A stretch of 9,438 nucleotides of DNA, taken from assembly GCA_002395085.1 (NCBI GenBank), contig DGVV01000093.1, forward strand, positions 1-9,438, in the 5' to 3' direction. This stretch comes from Ruminococcus sp. UBA4275. GTDB taxonomy: Bacteria > Bacillota > Clostridia > Oscillospirales > Ruminococcaceae. The number at the start of each line of letters is the position of its first letter. The stretch's first letter is position 1. Shown here one piece after another: positions 1 to 5,895 of the stretch. The translations under genes were made by a program, and so were the position numbers. The notes below the pieces were generated by a model. It saw only the letters and a list, made by a program, of their open reading frames with translations, was not told the DNA's origin and searched no databases.

Positions 1-29
1 ACCTAAATTGTTATTAGCCCAAATACAAA

Positions 30-72
30 ACGGGACAGCCTTCCTCCTGCAAAGCGGATAGAGCTGTCCCGT
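30..72 (-). terminator. Intrinsic terminator of the hydrogenase regulator gene
   Basis: The arms ACGGGACAGC (30-39) and GCTGTCCCGT (63-72) form a perfect 10-bp stem around a 23-nt loop. Read on the minus strand, the stem is followed by TTTTGTATTT, a U-tract of intrinsic-terminator type. It lies about 93 nt beyond the stop codon of the minus-strand gene ending at 166, and no other gene lies between. The 73-165 stretch is therefore read as a 3' untranslated region. Confidence 0.8.
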
Positions 73-165
73 ACCATACAGATATGCGGGGGCACGCGGT
101 ATCGGCTTTTGTCTCAGGTCCGGCGGATGCCGTCGCTTTGACATCAGGAGATGAGCGGCTGCGAT

Positions 166-420
166 TCAGTTTGACTCAGCGGGCGCGTAGACGGTTTTCG
201 TGCTGACGCCTTCGAGTCTGCCAATTTTGCCTGCGAGACGGTTGATGTCGTCCGGCGGGGCATCAATGGCGATGTTGATGATATTGACGTGCTTCTGCCG
301 GTAGGGGACGCCCATGCGCCCGATGATATACCGGTCAAATTCGTGGAGCAGCGCATTCAGCTCAACGGCGGCGCTGCTGTCCCTGAGGATGATCGCGATG
401 ACCGCGACTCTCGTTTCCAT
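166..420 (-). CDS. TM1266-family iron-only hydrogenase system regulator
   Basis: An 84-residue protein starting METRVAVIAIIL and ending in GVSTKTVYAPAESN. The patterns METRVAVI, LLHEFDRYIIGRMGVPYR, IAIDAPPDDIN and LEGVSTKTVY match the small TM1266-type family annotated as the iron-only (FeFe) hydrogenase system regulator. The family is a compact ferredoxin/ACT-like alpha-beta fold of about 80 residues, usually found with hydrogenase maturation genes; its molecular activity is poorly known. The start is fixed by AAAGGA just upstream on the minus strand and by the family N-terminus; a longer in-frame extension to 615 would cross the promoter. It is flanked by its own promoter and terminator, so it appears monocistronic. 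No hydrogenase or maturase gene lies inside the window. Confidence 0.9.
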   Translation of the reverse strand: METRVAVIAIILRDSSAAVELNALLHEFDRYIIGRMGVPYRQKHVNIINIAIDAPPDDINRLAGKIGRLEGVSTKTVYAPAESN

Positions 421-465
421 AGACAGAGTTCCTTTCCGGATCTGTGCGATCCCTGCTGTGCTTCT

Positions 466-494
466 ATTATAACGCATTGCGGCAGAAAAGTCAA
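466..494 (-). promoter_or_regulatory. Sigma-A-type promoter of the hydrogenase regulator gene
   Basis: On the minus strand, TTGACT (494-489) and a perfect TATAAT (471-466) are separated by exactly 17 nt. The predicted start near 459 gives a leader of about 40 nt before the ATG at 420. The -35 box is part of the palindrome at 490-505. Confidence 0.8.
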
Positions 495-505
495 TGTATA
501 TTGAC
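490..505. promoter_or_regulatory. Palindrome spanning two back-to-back -35 boxes
   Basis: GTCAATgtatATTGAC is a perfect 6-4-6 inverted repeat. It contains parts of the -35 boxes of both divergent promoters, so a protein bound here could control both. Most arm bases are the two TTGAC cores facing each other, so the symmetry may partly be a by-product of promoter layout. Confidence 0.45.
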
Positions 506-529
506 AACAATACGGCTGCATGGCATAAT
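501..529 (+). promoter_or_regulatory. Strong plus-strand promoter of a very short transcription unit
   Basis: A perfect TTGACA (501-506), a 17-nt spacer and CATAAT (524-529). The predicted start is near 536, immediately before an AAGGAGG ribosome binding site at 538-544. It is divergent from the promoter of the hydrogenase regulator. Confidence 0.75.
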
Positions 530-553
530 TTAACAGCAAGGAGGAGTGTACCA

Positions 554-646
554 ATGAACGACACAGAGAAACAGGCATTGCAGGCGGCAATGTCTGTATG
601 CACCAAAAACGGCACGACAGAGAATGTCGCGCCGTTTTCGGTTTAG
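554..646 (+). CDS. Possible 30-residue peptide of unknown function
   Basis: An ORF of 30 codons starting MNDTEKQALQAAMSVC and ending VAPFSV. I do not recognise it. In its favour: a near-consensus promoter at 501-529, and a perfect AAGGAGG (538-544) 9 nt before the ATG. Against it: codons 18 onwards lie inside the terminator hairpin at 606-638, and the TAG at 644-646 sits at or past the expected 3' end of the RNA, so the message could lack its stop codon. It has one cysteine (residue 16), no membrane segment and no clear signal peptide. It could be a real micro-protein, a remnant of a longer gene cut by a terminator, or a short RNA that only looks coding. The gene on its far side (ending at 690) is convergent. 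Confidence 0.4.
   Translation: MNDTEKQALQAAMSVCTKNGTTENVAPFSV
606..638. terminator. Bidirectional intrinsic terminator
   Basis: AAAACGGC (606-613) pairs with GCCGTTTT (631-638), and CGACA (615-619) with TGTCG (625-629), with one A/C mismatch and a GAGAA loop. In the plus direction the tail is TTTTCGGTTT; in the minus direction it is TTTTTGGTG. It can end the short plus-strand unit and the alcohol dehydrogenase gene, whose stop is about 50 nt away. Confidence 0.85.
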
Positions 647-689
647 GGGAGATTTCCATCATCGCAGTTGGATAGTGGAAGGACAAAGA

Positions 690-1871
690 TTAGAGTGCGG
701 CGTGTGCCGCAATGCGGTAAATCTCCGCGATGTCATCCGCAGAGAGTGCCACGAAGCCGCCGGTTCTGCCGTCTCCGATGCCGAAGGTCTCAACCAGCTT
801 CGGGATGTCTTCTTCTTTCGCGCCCAGCTCTGCAAAGTTGATCGGCATACCGATACTGTGCAGGAACTGCCGGAAGCAGCGGATGCCGGCGCGGGCGGTG
901 TTTTCCGGCTGTGCGAAGTCCATTTCGCAGCCCCAGACGCGGACTGCCATCTGCGCAAAGCGCATCACGTTATGCGTGCAGACGAACTCCATCCACGCGG
1001 GCATAATCACCGCAAGACCGGCGCCGTGCGCACAGTCATAGCGTGCAGAGAGTTCATGTTCAATGCCGTGGCTGTTCCAGTCCTGCGCTCTGCCGACGCC
1101 GCAGATATTGGTATGTGCCACTGTTCCCGCCCACATGATATTGGCGCGGGCATCGTAGAGATCGGGCTGTGCAATGACACGCGGGGTCTCACGGATCATG
1201 GTCAGCAGCACCGCCTCGCAGAGCCGGTCTGTGATCTCGACCTCCGTGGTATTGGTGAAATAGCGTTCAAAAACGTGCGCCATAATGTCTGTCGCGCCGC
1301 AAGCCGTCTGATAGGCAGGCAGCGAACAGGTCAGCGCGGGATTCATAATGGAGAACCGCGGGCGGAGCAGATCAGAGCCCGTACCTCGTTTCAGTCCGCC
1401 CTCCATTTTGGTGATGACCGAGTCGCCGGAGCCCTCACTTCCGGCGGCTGCAATGGTCAGAACGGTTCCCACGGGAAGCGCCGCACCGATGTCAGCTTTC
1501 CCGGCGTAAAAATCCCAGAAATCGCCCGGATAGGGCACGCCCGCTGCAATGGCTTTGCTCGTGTCGATGACAGAACCGCCGCCGACGGCAAGCAGGAAAT
1601 CGAGATGTTCAGCGCGGCATTTTTCGATGCCGGCATAGACCAGATCATCGCGGGGATTCGGCTTGACGCCGCCCATTTCGGTGCAGGCGATGCCTTCCGC
1701 TGCGAGAGATTTCTTCACACGGGCGATGAGTCCGCTGCGGACAGCAGAGCCGCCGCCGTAGACCAGCAGTACGCGTGTACCGCCGTATTTTTTGATATAT
1801 CTGCCGGTCTGCATCTCGGCATCTTTGCCGAAGACAAACTCAGTCGGGCTGTAAAACTGAAAATTCTCCAT
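690..1871 (-). CDS. Iron-containing, NADPH-type butanol/alcohol dehydrogenase (BdhA/YqhD-like)
   Basis: A 393-residue protein of the group III iron-dependent alcohol dehydrogenases, which reduce aldehydes to primary alcohols in the cytoplasm and dispose of reducing power in fermentation. The N-terminus (MENFQFYSPTEFVFGKD) is typical of the BdhA/YqhD branch. The nucleotide-binding half carries YGGGS at 38-42 and VGGGSVIDTSKA at 96-107. The C-terminal half supplies the metal ligands Asp195 and His199 (GATDIMAHVFE), His268 (NSHGIEHE) and His282 (DCAHGAG), all present. Length is normal for the family. The ATG at 1871 follows GAGAGGA on the minus strand. The gene lies downstream of the AraC-type regulator on the same strand, but a terminator and a separate extended -10 promoter lie between them. 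Substrate and cofactor are inferred from family resemblance. Confidence 0.93.
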   Translation of the reverse strand: MENFQFYSPTEFVFGKDAEMQTGRYIKKYGGTRVLLVYGGGSAVRSGLIARVKKSLAAEGIACTEMGGVKPNPRDDLVYAGIEKCRAEHLDFLLAVGGGSVIDTSKAIAAGVPYPGDFWDFYAGKADIGAALPVGTVLTIAAAGSEGSGDSVITKMEGGLKRGTGSDLLRPRFSIMNPALTCSLPAYQTACGATDIMAHVFERYFTNTTEVEITDRLCEAVLLTMIRETPRVIAQPDLYDARANIMWAGTVAHTNICGVGRAQDWNSHGIEHELSARYDCAHGAGLAVIMPAWMEFVCTHNVMRFAQMAVRVWGCEMDFAQPENTARAGIRCFRQFLHSIGMPINFAELGAKEEDIPKLVETFGIGDGRTGGFVALSADDIAEIYRIAAHAAL

Positions 1872-1894
1872 TTTGCAAATCCTCTCATCTGTGC

Positions 1895-1942
1895 GCCGCC
1901 TCGGAGCGGCAGACTGCTTCCCCTCTCTGAAGCAGTCTGCCG
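1895..1942 (-). promoter_or_regulatory. Strong, competing hairpins in the alcohol dehydrogenase leader
   Basis: CGGCAGACTGCTTC (1907-1920) and GAAGCAGTCTGCCG (1929-1942) form a perfect 14-bp stem with an 8-nt loop. A second stem, GCCGC (1895-1899) with GCGGC (1906-1910), uses some of the same bases, so the two cannot form together. No U-tract follows, so this is not an ordinary terminator. It ends about 9 nt upstream of the GAGAGGA ribosome binding site. It could protect the message or control translation; no known riboswitch was recognised. Confidence 0.5.
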
Positions 1943-2065
1943 TCTGATGCGGTCAATATAGACAGACAGCCGACAACACCCTCTCGAAAAAACACTGTCA
2001 GGCTGTGCGGAGTATGCGCGGTTTGTGTTGCTTTACGAAGTTTTCCGTGTCCTGATTTCGAGTAC

Positions 2066-2074
2066 ATTATAACA
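2066..2074 (-). promoter_or_regulatory. Extended -10 promoter of the alcohol dehydrogenase gene
   Basis: On the minus strand TGTTATAAT is a TG-n extended -10 box with a perfect TATAAT (2071-2066). There is no good -35; the position where one would sit is inside the arm of the AraC-gene terminator. The predicted start near 2059 gives a leader of about 188 nt, which includes the hairpins at 1895-1942. Confidence 0.6.
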
Positions 2075-2084
2075 CAAGCGATCA

Positions 2085-2137
2085 AAAAAGAACATAGGAT
2101 ATGTTAGCATTTTTTTTACGTATCCTATGTTCTTTTT
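2085..2137 (-). terminator. 17-bp terminator hairpin of the AraC-family gene
   Basis: The arms at 2085-2101 and 2121-2137 are perfectly complementary over 17 bp (core GAACATAGGATA / TATCCTATGTTC) with a 19-nt loop that itself holds eight T on the plus strand. The minus-strand tail is a run of six T. It starts only about five bases beyond the stop codon of the AraC-type gene. The A/T ends also allow function in the plus direction. Confidence 0.85.
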
Positions 2138-2141
2138 CAGT

Positions 2142-2909
2142 TTATGTGTTATTTTGCCTGCGCCATTGCAGCGGCGAGAGACCGGTCTGCTGCTTGAATT
2201 GCCGCGAGAAATGCACACAGCTGCTGTATCCGCAGGCAAAGGCAATCTCCTCGACGGTCATGCCGCGGTTGCGGAGATACTGCTGTGCCTGTTCCATGCG
2301 GCTGTTGATGACATCGCCGGTGCAGGTGATGCCGAACGCTTTTTTATAGAGCGCGTGCAGATACGGCACACTGATGCTGAGCATCTGTGCCATCTCCTTC
2401 ACATTCCAGCTTCGGGCAGGCTGGGCATAGATCTGCCGGCGAAGATCCAGCAGCTCACGGTAATGCGGCAGATCCGGTGTGCTGCCGCGTTCCGCCTTCG
2501 AGAAGATTTCCGAGAGCATTGCACGAATCAGCAAGCCTGCCGCCTGCGCATCCGTGCCGCGGTAATAGCCGTCTGCGATGAGCTGAAAATACTGCGGCAG
2601 ATTGATCTGCTCTCCGATGAACACCGGTTCATTGAAGCGGATTGCGGCATCTGCACTGAGCGGCTCGGTGCAGTCAAAGAGAATCCAGTCATTGACATAC
2701 GGCCCGCCGGATGCCCCGTAATACAGCGGTACGCCGCGGTCATAGAGGATGAAGGTTTCCGGCTCAACGGTATATTCCTTCTCACCGATCCGGAAGAAAG
2801 CCGGCGTCCGGACAAAAAGCATGAGGTATCCCTCAAAGCCCTGCGGCTGATCCAAAATGAAGCTGCTGTCATGCCGGCAGGCGCAGCCCATGCGCTGAAT
2901 CTGATACAT
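2142..2909 (-). CDS. AraC-family transcriptional regulator
   Basis: A 255-residue cytoplasmic regulator. Residues 1 to about 110 form a beta-rich, cupin-like sensor domain (GYLMLFVRTPAFFRIG and TFILYDRGVPLYYGA resemble the effector-binding half of sugar-responsive members). The C-terminus carries two helix-turn-helix units, at about 169-193 (NVKEMAQMLSISVPYLHALYKKAFG region) and 218-250 (TVEEIAFACGYSS followed by HFSRQFKQQTGLSPLQWR), the second being the AraC signature. The start is supported by GGGGGAG 6 nt upstream. It has its own promoter and terminator and is divergent from the agr locus. The ligand cannot be read from the sequence. The neighbouring alcohol dehydrogenase gene or the divergent agrA promoter are possible targets by position only. 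Confidence 0.93.
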   Translation of the reverse strand: MYQIQRMGCACRHDSSFILDQPQGFEGYLMLFVRTPAFFRIGEKEYTVEPETFILYDRGVPLYYGASGGPYVNDWILFDCTEPLSADAAIRFNEPVFIGEQINLPQYFQLIADGYYRGTDAQAAGLLIRAMLSEIFSKAERGSTPDLPHYRELLDLRRQIYAQPARSWNVKEMAQMLSISVPYLHALYKKAFGITCTGDVINSRMEQAQQYLRNRGMTVEEIAFACGYSSCVHFSRQFKQQTGLSPLQWRRQNNT

Positions 2910-2949
2910 AAAATGCTCCCCCTTTTTCCGGCGGCATACACCGCACGGA

Positions 2950-2979
2950 TCTATACTTATATTGTACCATATCTGTCAA
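2950..2979 (-). promoter_or_regulatory. Promoter of the AraC-family gene
   Basis: On the minus strand a perfect TTGACA (2979-2974) and TATAGA (2955-2950) are 18 nt apart. The predicted start is near 2943, with a leader of about 34 nt. The region between this and the divergent agrA promoter (-35 at 3039) is only about 60 bp and contains a small CCGGC-TTTT-GCCGG hairpin at 2992-3005. Confidence 0.65.
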
Positions 2980-3038
2980 GCCCTCATTATTCCGGCTTTT
3001 GCCGGGGTGCGGCGGCTGAGATTCTTTTTCTGCTTCCC

Positions 3039-3067
3039 TTGATTTTTATGATTATATGTGTTATAAT
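3039..3067 (+). promoter_or_regulatory. Promoter of the agrA-agrC-agrB operon
   Basis: TTGATT (3039-3044), a 17-nt spacer and a perfect TATAAT (3062-3067). The predicted start near 3074 gives a leader of about 136 nt before agrA. The sequence after the -10 box, GCGGGAA (3071-3077), is repeated after the agrD -10 box (5895-5901). Confidence 0.75.
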
Positions 3068-3097
3068 AAAGCGGGAATGGATATATAATTAGGGGTT

Positions 3098-3166
3098 TGC
3101 CGCGGTTTTCCAACACGCTGCGGCATAGAAGCAGACGGAACAGGCGGTGTGGGAACCGCATTTTTT
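3098..3166 (+). promoter_or_regulatory. Possible transcription attenuator in the agrA leader
   Basis: GCGGT (3144-3148) and ACCGC (3155-3159) form a GC-rich hairpin with a 6-nt loop, followed by A and six T (3161-3166): a short intrinsic-terminator shape before agrA. An upstream GCGGTT (3102-3107) can pair with AACCGC (3154-3159) instead and would break it. TGCCGC (3098-3103) pairs with GCGGCA (3120-3125) and would in turn hide part of that alternative partner. The terminator stem is only 5 bp, so its strength is uncertain. Confidence 0.45.
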
Positions 3167-3209
3167 ATGCACTGGGATGTCTGCACGTTGGATTGGGAGG
3201 AAGAATTGA

Positions 3210-3914
3210 ATGATCAATTTTGCGGTCTGTGATGATGAACCGTTCTATCTGGATCAGATCACATCTGCACTGTCGTCCTTTCAGGCAGAGGAGGGCGAGT
3301 TTCACATAGATCAATTCTGCTGCGGCGAGGATCTCCTTGCCGATTACACCCCCGGTACATACGACATCATTATTTTAGATATAGAAATGGGCGGTATGAG
3401 CGGCTTGCAGGCGGCGGAACGCATCCGGCAAATGGATTCTGATGTTCTGCTGATGTTCCTGACAAACCACTCTGAGTTTGCTATCGACGGGTATCAGGTC
3501 AATGCCTTCCGCTATATGCTGAAGGGGCAGTCTGATTATCTGTATCTGAAGCAGCTCGCGTCCGTCATCGCAGCATACCGGCAGTCCGTGCAGGTATTCC
3601 GGATCGAAACAAAAGGCAGACTGACCGTCTGCAAGCTCGATGAGATCTATTATTTTGAGGTGATGGACAAGACCATCCTGCTGCACAAGGCAGATGAGGT
3701 CCTGTCATTCCCCGGCAAGATGGCAGAGATTGAAAAGCGCGTCGCCGGCTTTGATTTCGCCAAGATCCACAAGAGCTTTCTGGTCAATCTGCGCTATGTC
3801 AGCTATGTAGAATCCGGCACGGTGCTGATGAAGAATGAAGCCAGTCTGCCGCTGGGCAGAAAGTTCAAGGCTGAGTTCACAGACCGGTACATTCAGTACA
3901 TCAGCAGTAAGTGA
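3210..3914 (+). CDS. agrA: LytTR-family response regulator, AgrA-like
   Basis: A 234-residue response regulator. The receiver domain (about 1-120) has the acidic pair Asp8-Asp9 (FAVCDDE), phospho-acceptor Asp57 (YDIIILDIEM), Thr85 (FLTNHSEFA) and Lys105 (RYMLK). The DNA-binding domain (about 130-232) is LytTR type, with LDEIYYFEVMDKTILLHK, FAKIHKSFLVNLRYV and LPLGRKFK as diagnostic blocks. The start follows GGGAGG (3195-3200) at 9 nt. The stop overlaps the region that supplies the ribosome binding site of the kinase gene, so the two are translationally close. By family knowledge it is phosphorylated by the AgrC-like kinase and activates LytTR-type promoters, probably including that of agrD. 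The symbol is by family and context; it is not an orthologue proof. Confidence 0.93.
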   Translation: MINFAVCDDEPFYLDQITSALSSFQAEEGEFHIDQFCCGEDLLADYTPGTYDIIILDIEMGGMSGLQAAERIRQMDSDVLLMFLTNHSEFAIDGYQVNAFRYMLKGQSDYLYLKQLASVIAAYRQSVQVFRIETKGRLTVCKLDEIYYFEVMDKTILLHKADEVLSFPGKMAEIEKRVAGFDFAKIHKSFLVNLRYVSYVESGTVLMKNEASLPLGRKFKAEFTDRYIQYISSK

Positions 3915-3922
3915 GGAAGAAT

Positions 3923-5218
3923 ATGTACGATGTGATATGGCAGGTGATCGAGATCTGCAATTCCTGTCTGGAATTCTGGCTGATCTATTTTTATCTGAAC
4001 AAGATGCTGACGCTGCGCCGCAACAGCGAAAGCGGCATCGGTGTGTGGTATCTGGTATCGGTGACAGTGCTTTCTGCGGTGAATGCTCTGCTGCCGAGTC
4101 CTGCGCTGTCACTGGCGGTGACAGTCGGCTCTATGCTGACATTCTCGCTGCTTTTCTGCCGCGATCCGCTGCTGCGGCGCATCTATATCAATGGCATCTT
4201 TCTGGTGCTGATGCTGGCATCGGAGTGTATTCTGATGCTGTTCCTGATGTCCTTCCTGAATATGGACAAGGAGGCGCTGAATGCCCCCGGCATCAGCAGA
4301 CTCATCGGCATTATCGGTACGAAGCTGCTGAGTTTCTGGTTCATTATGCTGATTGCGAATTTCAGCGAGAAAAAATATACCGAGATCAAGCGCAGCCACT
4401 GGTTGATGATGATTCTCACCCCGCTGATCAGCATTTTCATCCTGATGCTGATTTCGCAGCCCTTTTATACCACGCCGGAAAGCGGCCATGCAGCGCTGAC
4501 AGCCTTTTTTGCAACGGCGGGGCTGCTGTATCTCAATTATACAACCTTCTCGCATATCGAATCCTACGCGAAGGAACTGCGTCTGGATGTGCTGGAGGAG
4601 GTTATTGAACGCGAGGAGAAAAACTATCGGCTGCTGGGCAGCGCCTATAACGAAATGCGCGCACTGCGGCACGATTTCCGCAATCAGATCAGCGTTGCCT
4701 ATGACCTCATCAAGCACGGGGAAACCAAGGCGGCTGAGCGCTATCTGGATTCGCTCTCCGGCAAGATTGCCCGCTACAGCTATACCGGCAATCTGTTCAT
4801 CGACTCCATGCTGAATATGAAGCAGCGCTATGCAGATCAGCAGAATATCGCCTTCCAGACGAAGGTTTCGCTGAGCCGCCGTACAGAGCTTGATCCGGTG
4901 GAGCTGTGCCGCATTCTGGGCAATGCACTGGATAATGCGCTGGAGGAGTGTGACCGCATGGAGGGCAGCCGCTTTGTGGAAGTTTCGCTCTCGCATACGG
5001 ATGACAAGCTCGTCATAATCATCACAAATAGCTGTTCGCCTGACCACGACGAAAAATTCCGCTCCCGCAAGACCGACAAGAAGCATCACGGCATCGGGCT
5101 GATGAGCATTCAGAAATCGGTGGAACGGCTGGGCGGTCTGCTGCAATACGGCTTTGAAGGCGATGTGTTTACCATGACCATCGTACTGCGTGAGCCGCCG
5201 CAGAAAGGAGCTGCGTGA
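3923..5218 (+). CDS. agrC: GHKL-type sensor histidine kinase, AgrC-like
   Basis: A 431-residue membrane kinase. The N-terminal half (about 7-210) has six or seven hydrophobic segments and forms the likely peptide receptor. A helical linker (LEEVIEREEKNYRLLGSAYNEMR) leads to the H-box LRHDFRNQ with phospho-acceptor His250. The GHKL ATPase domain shows the N-box ILGNALDNALEEC (Asn334, Asn338) and the G-box HGIGLMSI (389-396). These are the hallmarks of AgrC-type kinases. The ATG at 3923 is preferred over the GTG at 3911 because GAGGAA lies just before it, while the GTG has no ribosome binding site and overlaps the agrA stop. It sits between agrA and agrB with near-contiguous spacing. The expected ligand is the thiolactone made from the agrD product at 6071-6232. 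Confidence 0.93.
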   Translation: MYDVIWQVIEICNSCLEFWLIYFYLNKMLTLRRNSESGIGVWYLVSVTVLSAVNALLPSPALSLAVTVGSMLTFSLLFCRDPLLRRIYINGIFLVLMLASECILMLFLMSFLNMDKEALNAPGISRLIGIIGTKLLSFWFIMLIANFSEKKYTEIKRSHWLMMILTPLISIFILMLISQPFYTTPESGHAALTAFFATAGLLYLNYTTFSHIESYAKELRLDVLEEVIEREEKNYRLLGSAYNEMRALRHDFRNQISVAYDLIKHGETKAAERYLDSLSGKIARYSYTGNLFIDSMLNMKQRYADQQNIAFQTKVSLSRRTELDPVELCRILGNALDNALEECDRMEGSRFVEVSLSHTDDKLVIIITNSCSPDHDEKFRSRKTDKKHHGIGLMSIQKSVERLGGLLQYGFEGDVFTMTIVLREPPQKGAA

Positions 5219-5219
5219 G

Positions 5220-5798
5220 ATGATTCCGAAGCTCGCAAAAAAAACAGCACATTTCTTTGCGGAAAACCATTTTATCCGCGAGGAGGAACAGGAGGTCTAC
5301 GCATACGGCGTAGAGCTGCTGTTTTCAGCGGTGACCAATTTTGCCCTTGCACTTGTCATCGGGCTTGTGATGCACACGCTGCTGCCCTGCGCGGTGTTCC
5401 TTGCGGTATTTGCCGTGCTGCGGCGCAATACCGGCGGCTATCATGCCAAAACGCATTTTGGCTGCAATGCAGTTCTGGCGGTTGTTCTGATCGCCTTTTC
5501 TTTCCTGTGCCGCTTTCTGCCGGATGCTGGGAAACTGATTGCTGCAATCACCGTTTTGCTCCTGAGCCCCGTGCCTGTTGCGCTGCTTGCACCGGCGGAG
5601 CATCCGAATAAACCGCTTGAACCGGAACTCAGAACGAAGCTTCACCGGAATGCCTGTATCATTCTGGCAGCGTGTGCAGCGGTGATGCTGCCCCTGTTCC
5701 GGCTGAGTCCGGATGTGGCTTTTTGGGGCGCAGGCGGGATGTCTGCGGCGGTGATTTCTATGGTCACAGAGACGTTTTTACAGCGAAAAAAAAGATAG
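5220..5798 (+). CDS. agrB: Accessory gene regulator B, AgrB-like membrane cysteine peptidase
   Basis: A 192-residue polytopic membrane protein. The AgrB signature RRNTGGYHAKTHFGC holds the catalytic pair His75 and Cys82, seven residues apart as in Staphylococcus aureus AgrB (His77/Cys84). The later motif LAPAEHPNKPLEP is also typical of the family. About five or six hydrophobic segments are visible (33-52, 55-67, 83-100, 104-123, 144-160, 166-185). It removes the C-terminal tail of the AgrD precursor and, via an acyl-enzyme on the cysteine, closes the thiolactone ring. The ATG at 5220, one base after the agrC stop and 9 nt after AAAGGAG, is preferred to an in-frame ATG at 5190 inside agrC. 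Its C-terminus is a basic QRKKR. Confidence 0.95.
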   Translation: MIPKLAKKTAHFFAENHFIREEEQEVYAYGVELLFSAVTNFALALVIGLVMHTLLPCAVFLAVFAVLRRNTGGYHAKTHFGCNAVLAVVLIAFSFLCRFLPDAGKLIAAITVLLLSPVPVALLAPAEHPNKPLEPELRTKLHRNACIILAACAAVMLPLFRLSPDVAFWGAGGMSAAVISMVTETFLQRKKR

Positions 5799-5825
5799 TC
5801 AGATTCCGCTTCTGAGGCAAGGTCG

Positions 5826-5855
5826 TTTGCGCAGTTTTCCTGCTGTTCGCGCAAA
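5826..5855. promoter_or_regulatory. Inverted repeat just upstream of the agrD promoter
   Basis: TTTGCGC (5826-5832) and GCGCAAA (5849-5855) are perfect 7-bp arms whose starts are 23 bp apart, about two helical turns. The repeat ends 5 bp before the -35 box of the agrD promoter. No T-run follows, so it is unlikely to be a terminator. It is a candidate activator or repressor site. Confidence 0.45.
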
Positions 5856-5860
5856 TACTA

Positions 5861-5889
5861 TTGCAATCATCGGCAAAAACAAGTAGAAT
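5861..5889 (+). promoter_or_regulatory. Separate promoter of agrD
   Basis: TTGCAA (5861-5866), a 17-nt spacer and TAGAAT (5884-5889). The predicted start near 5896 leaves a leader of about 175 nt. A perfect TTGACA at 6008-6013 is a possible second start signal, but no good -10 box lies at the right distance. Confidence 0.6.
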
Positions 5890-5895
5890 AATATG

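Noticed and set aside
1..29. Possible end of a gene entering from the left
   Set aside because: Too short to show a reading frame; no coding signal can be supported.
490..505. Palindrome as a Rex or FNR redox-sensor site
   Set aside because: GTCAATgtatATTGAC does not match the TTGTTAA-N4-TTAACAA or TTGAT-N4-ATCAA consensus well, and much of it is explained by two facing -35 boxes.
624..1961. Long plus-strand open frame of about 445 codons
   Set aside because: It is antisense to the well-supported alcohol dehydrogenase, has no ribosome binding site, and its product is rich in Arg, His and Cys without domain features.
2127..3092. Plus-strand open frame opposite the AraC-family gene
   Set aside because: It runs through a terminator and the promoter region, and the opposite frame has clear AraC motifs; it is a shadow of biased codon use.
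4109..5146. Minus-strand open frame of about 345 codons opposite agrC
   Set aside because: The sense frame has H-, N- and G-box kinase motifs; the antisense product is Gln/His/Ile-rich without recognisable features.
5190..5219. Upstream ATG as the agrB start
   Set aside because: It lies inside agrC, has no ribosome binding site and adds ten basic residues not typical of AgrB; the ATG at 5220 has AAAGGAG at the right distance.
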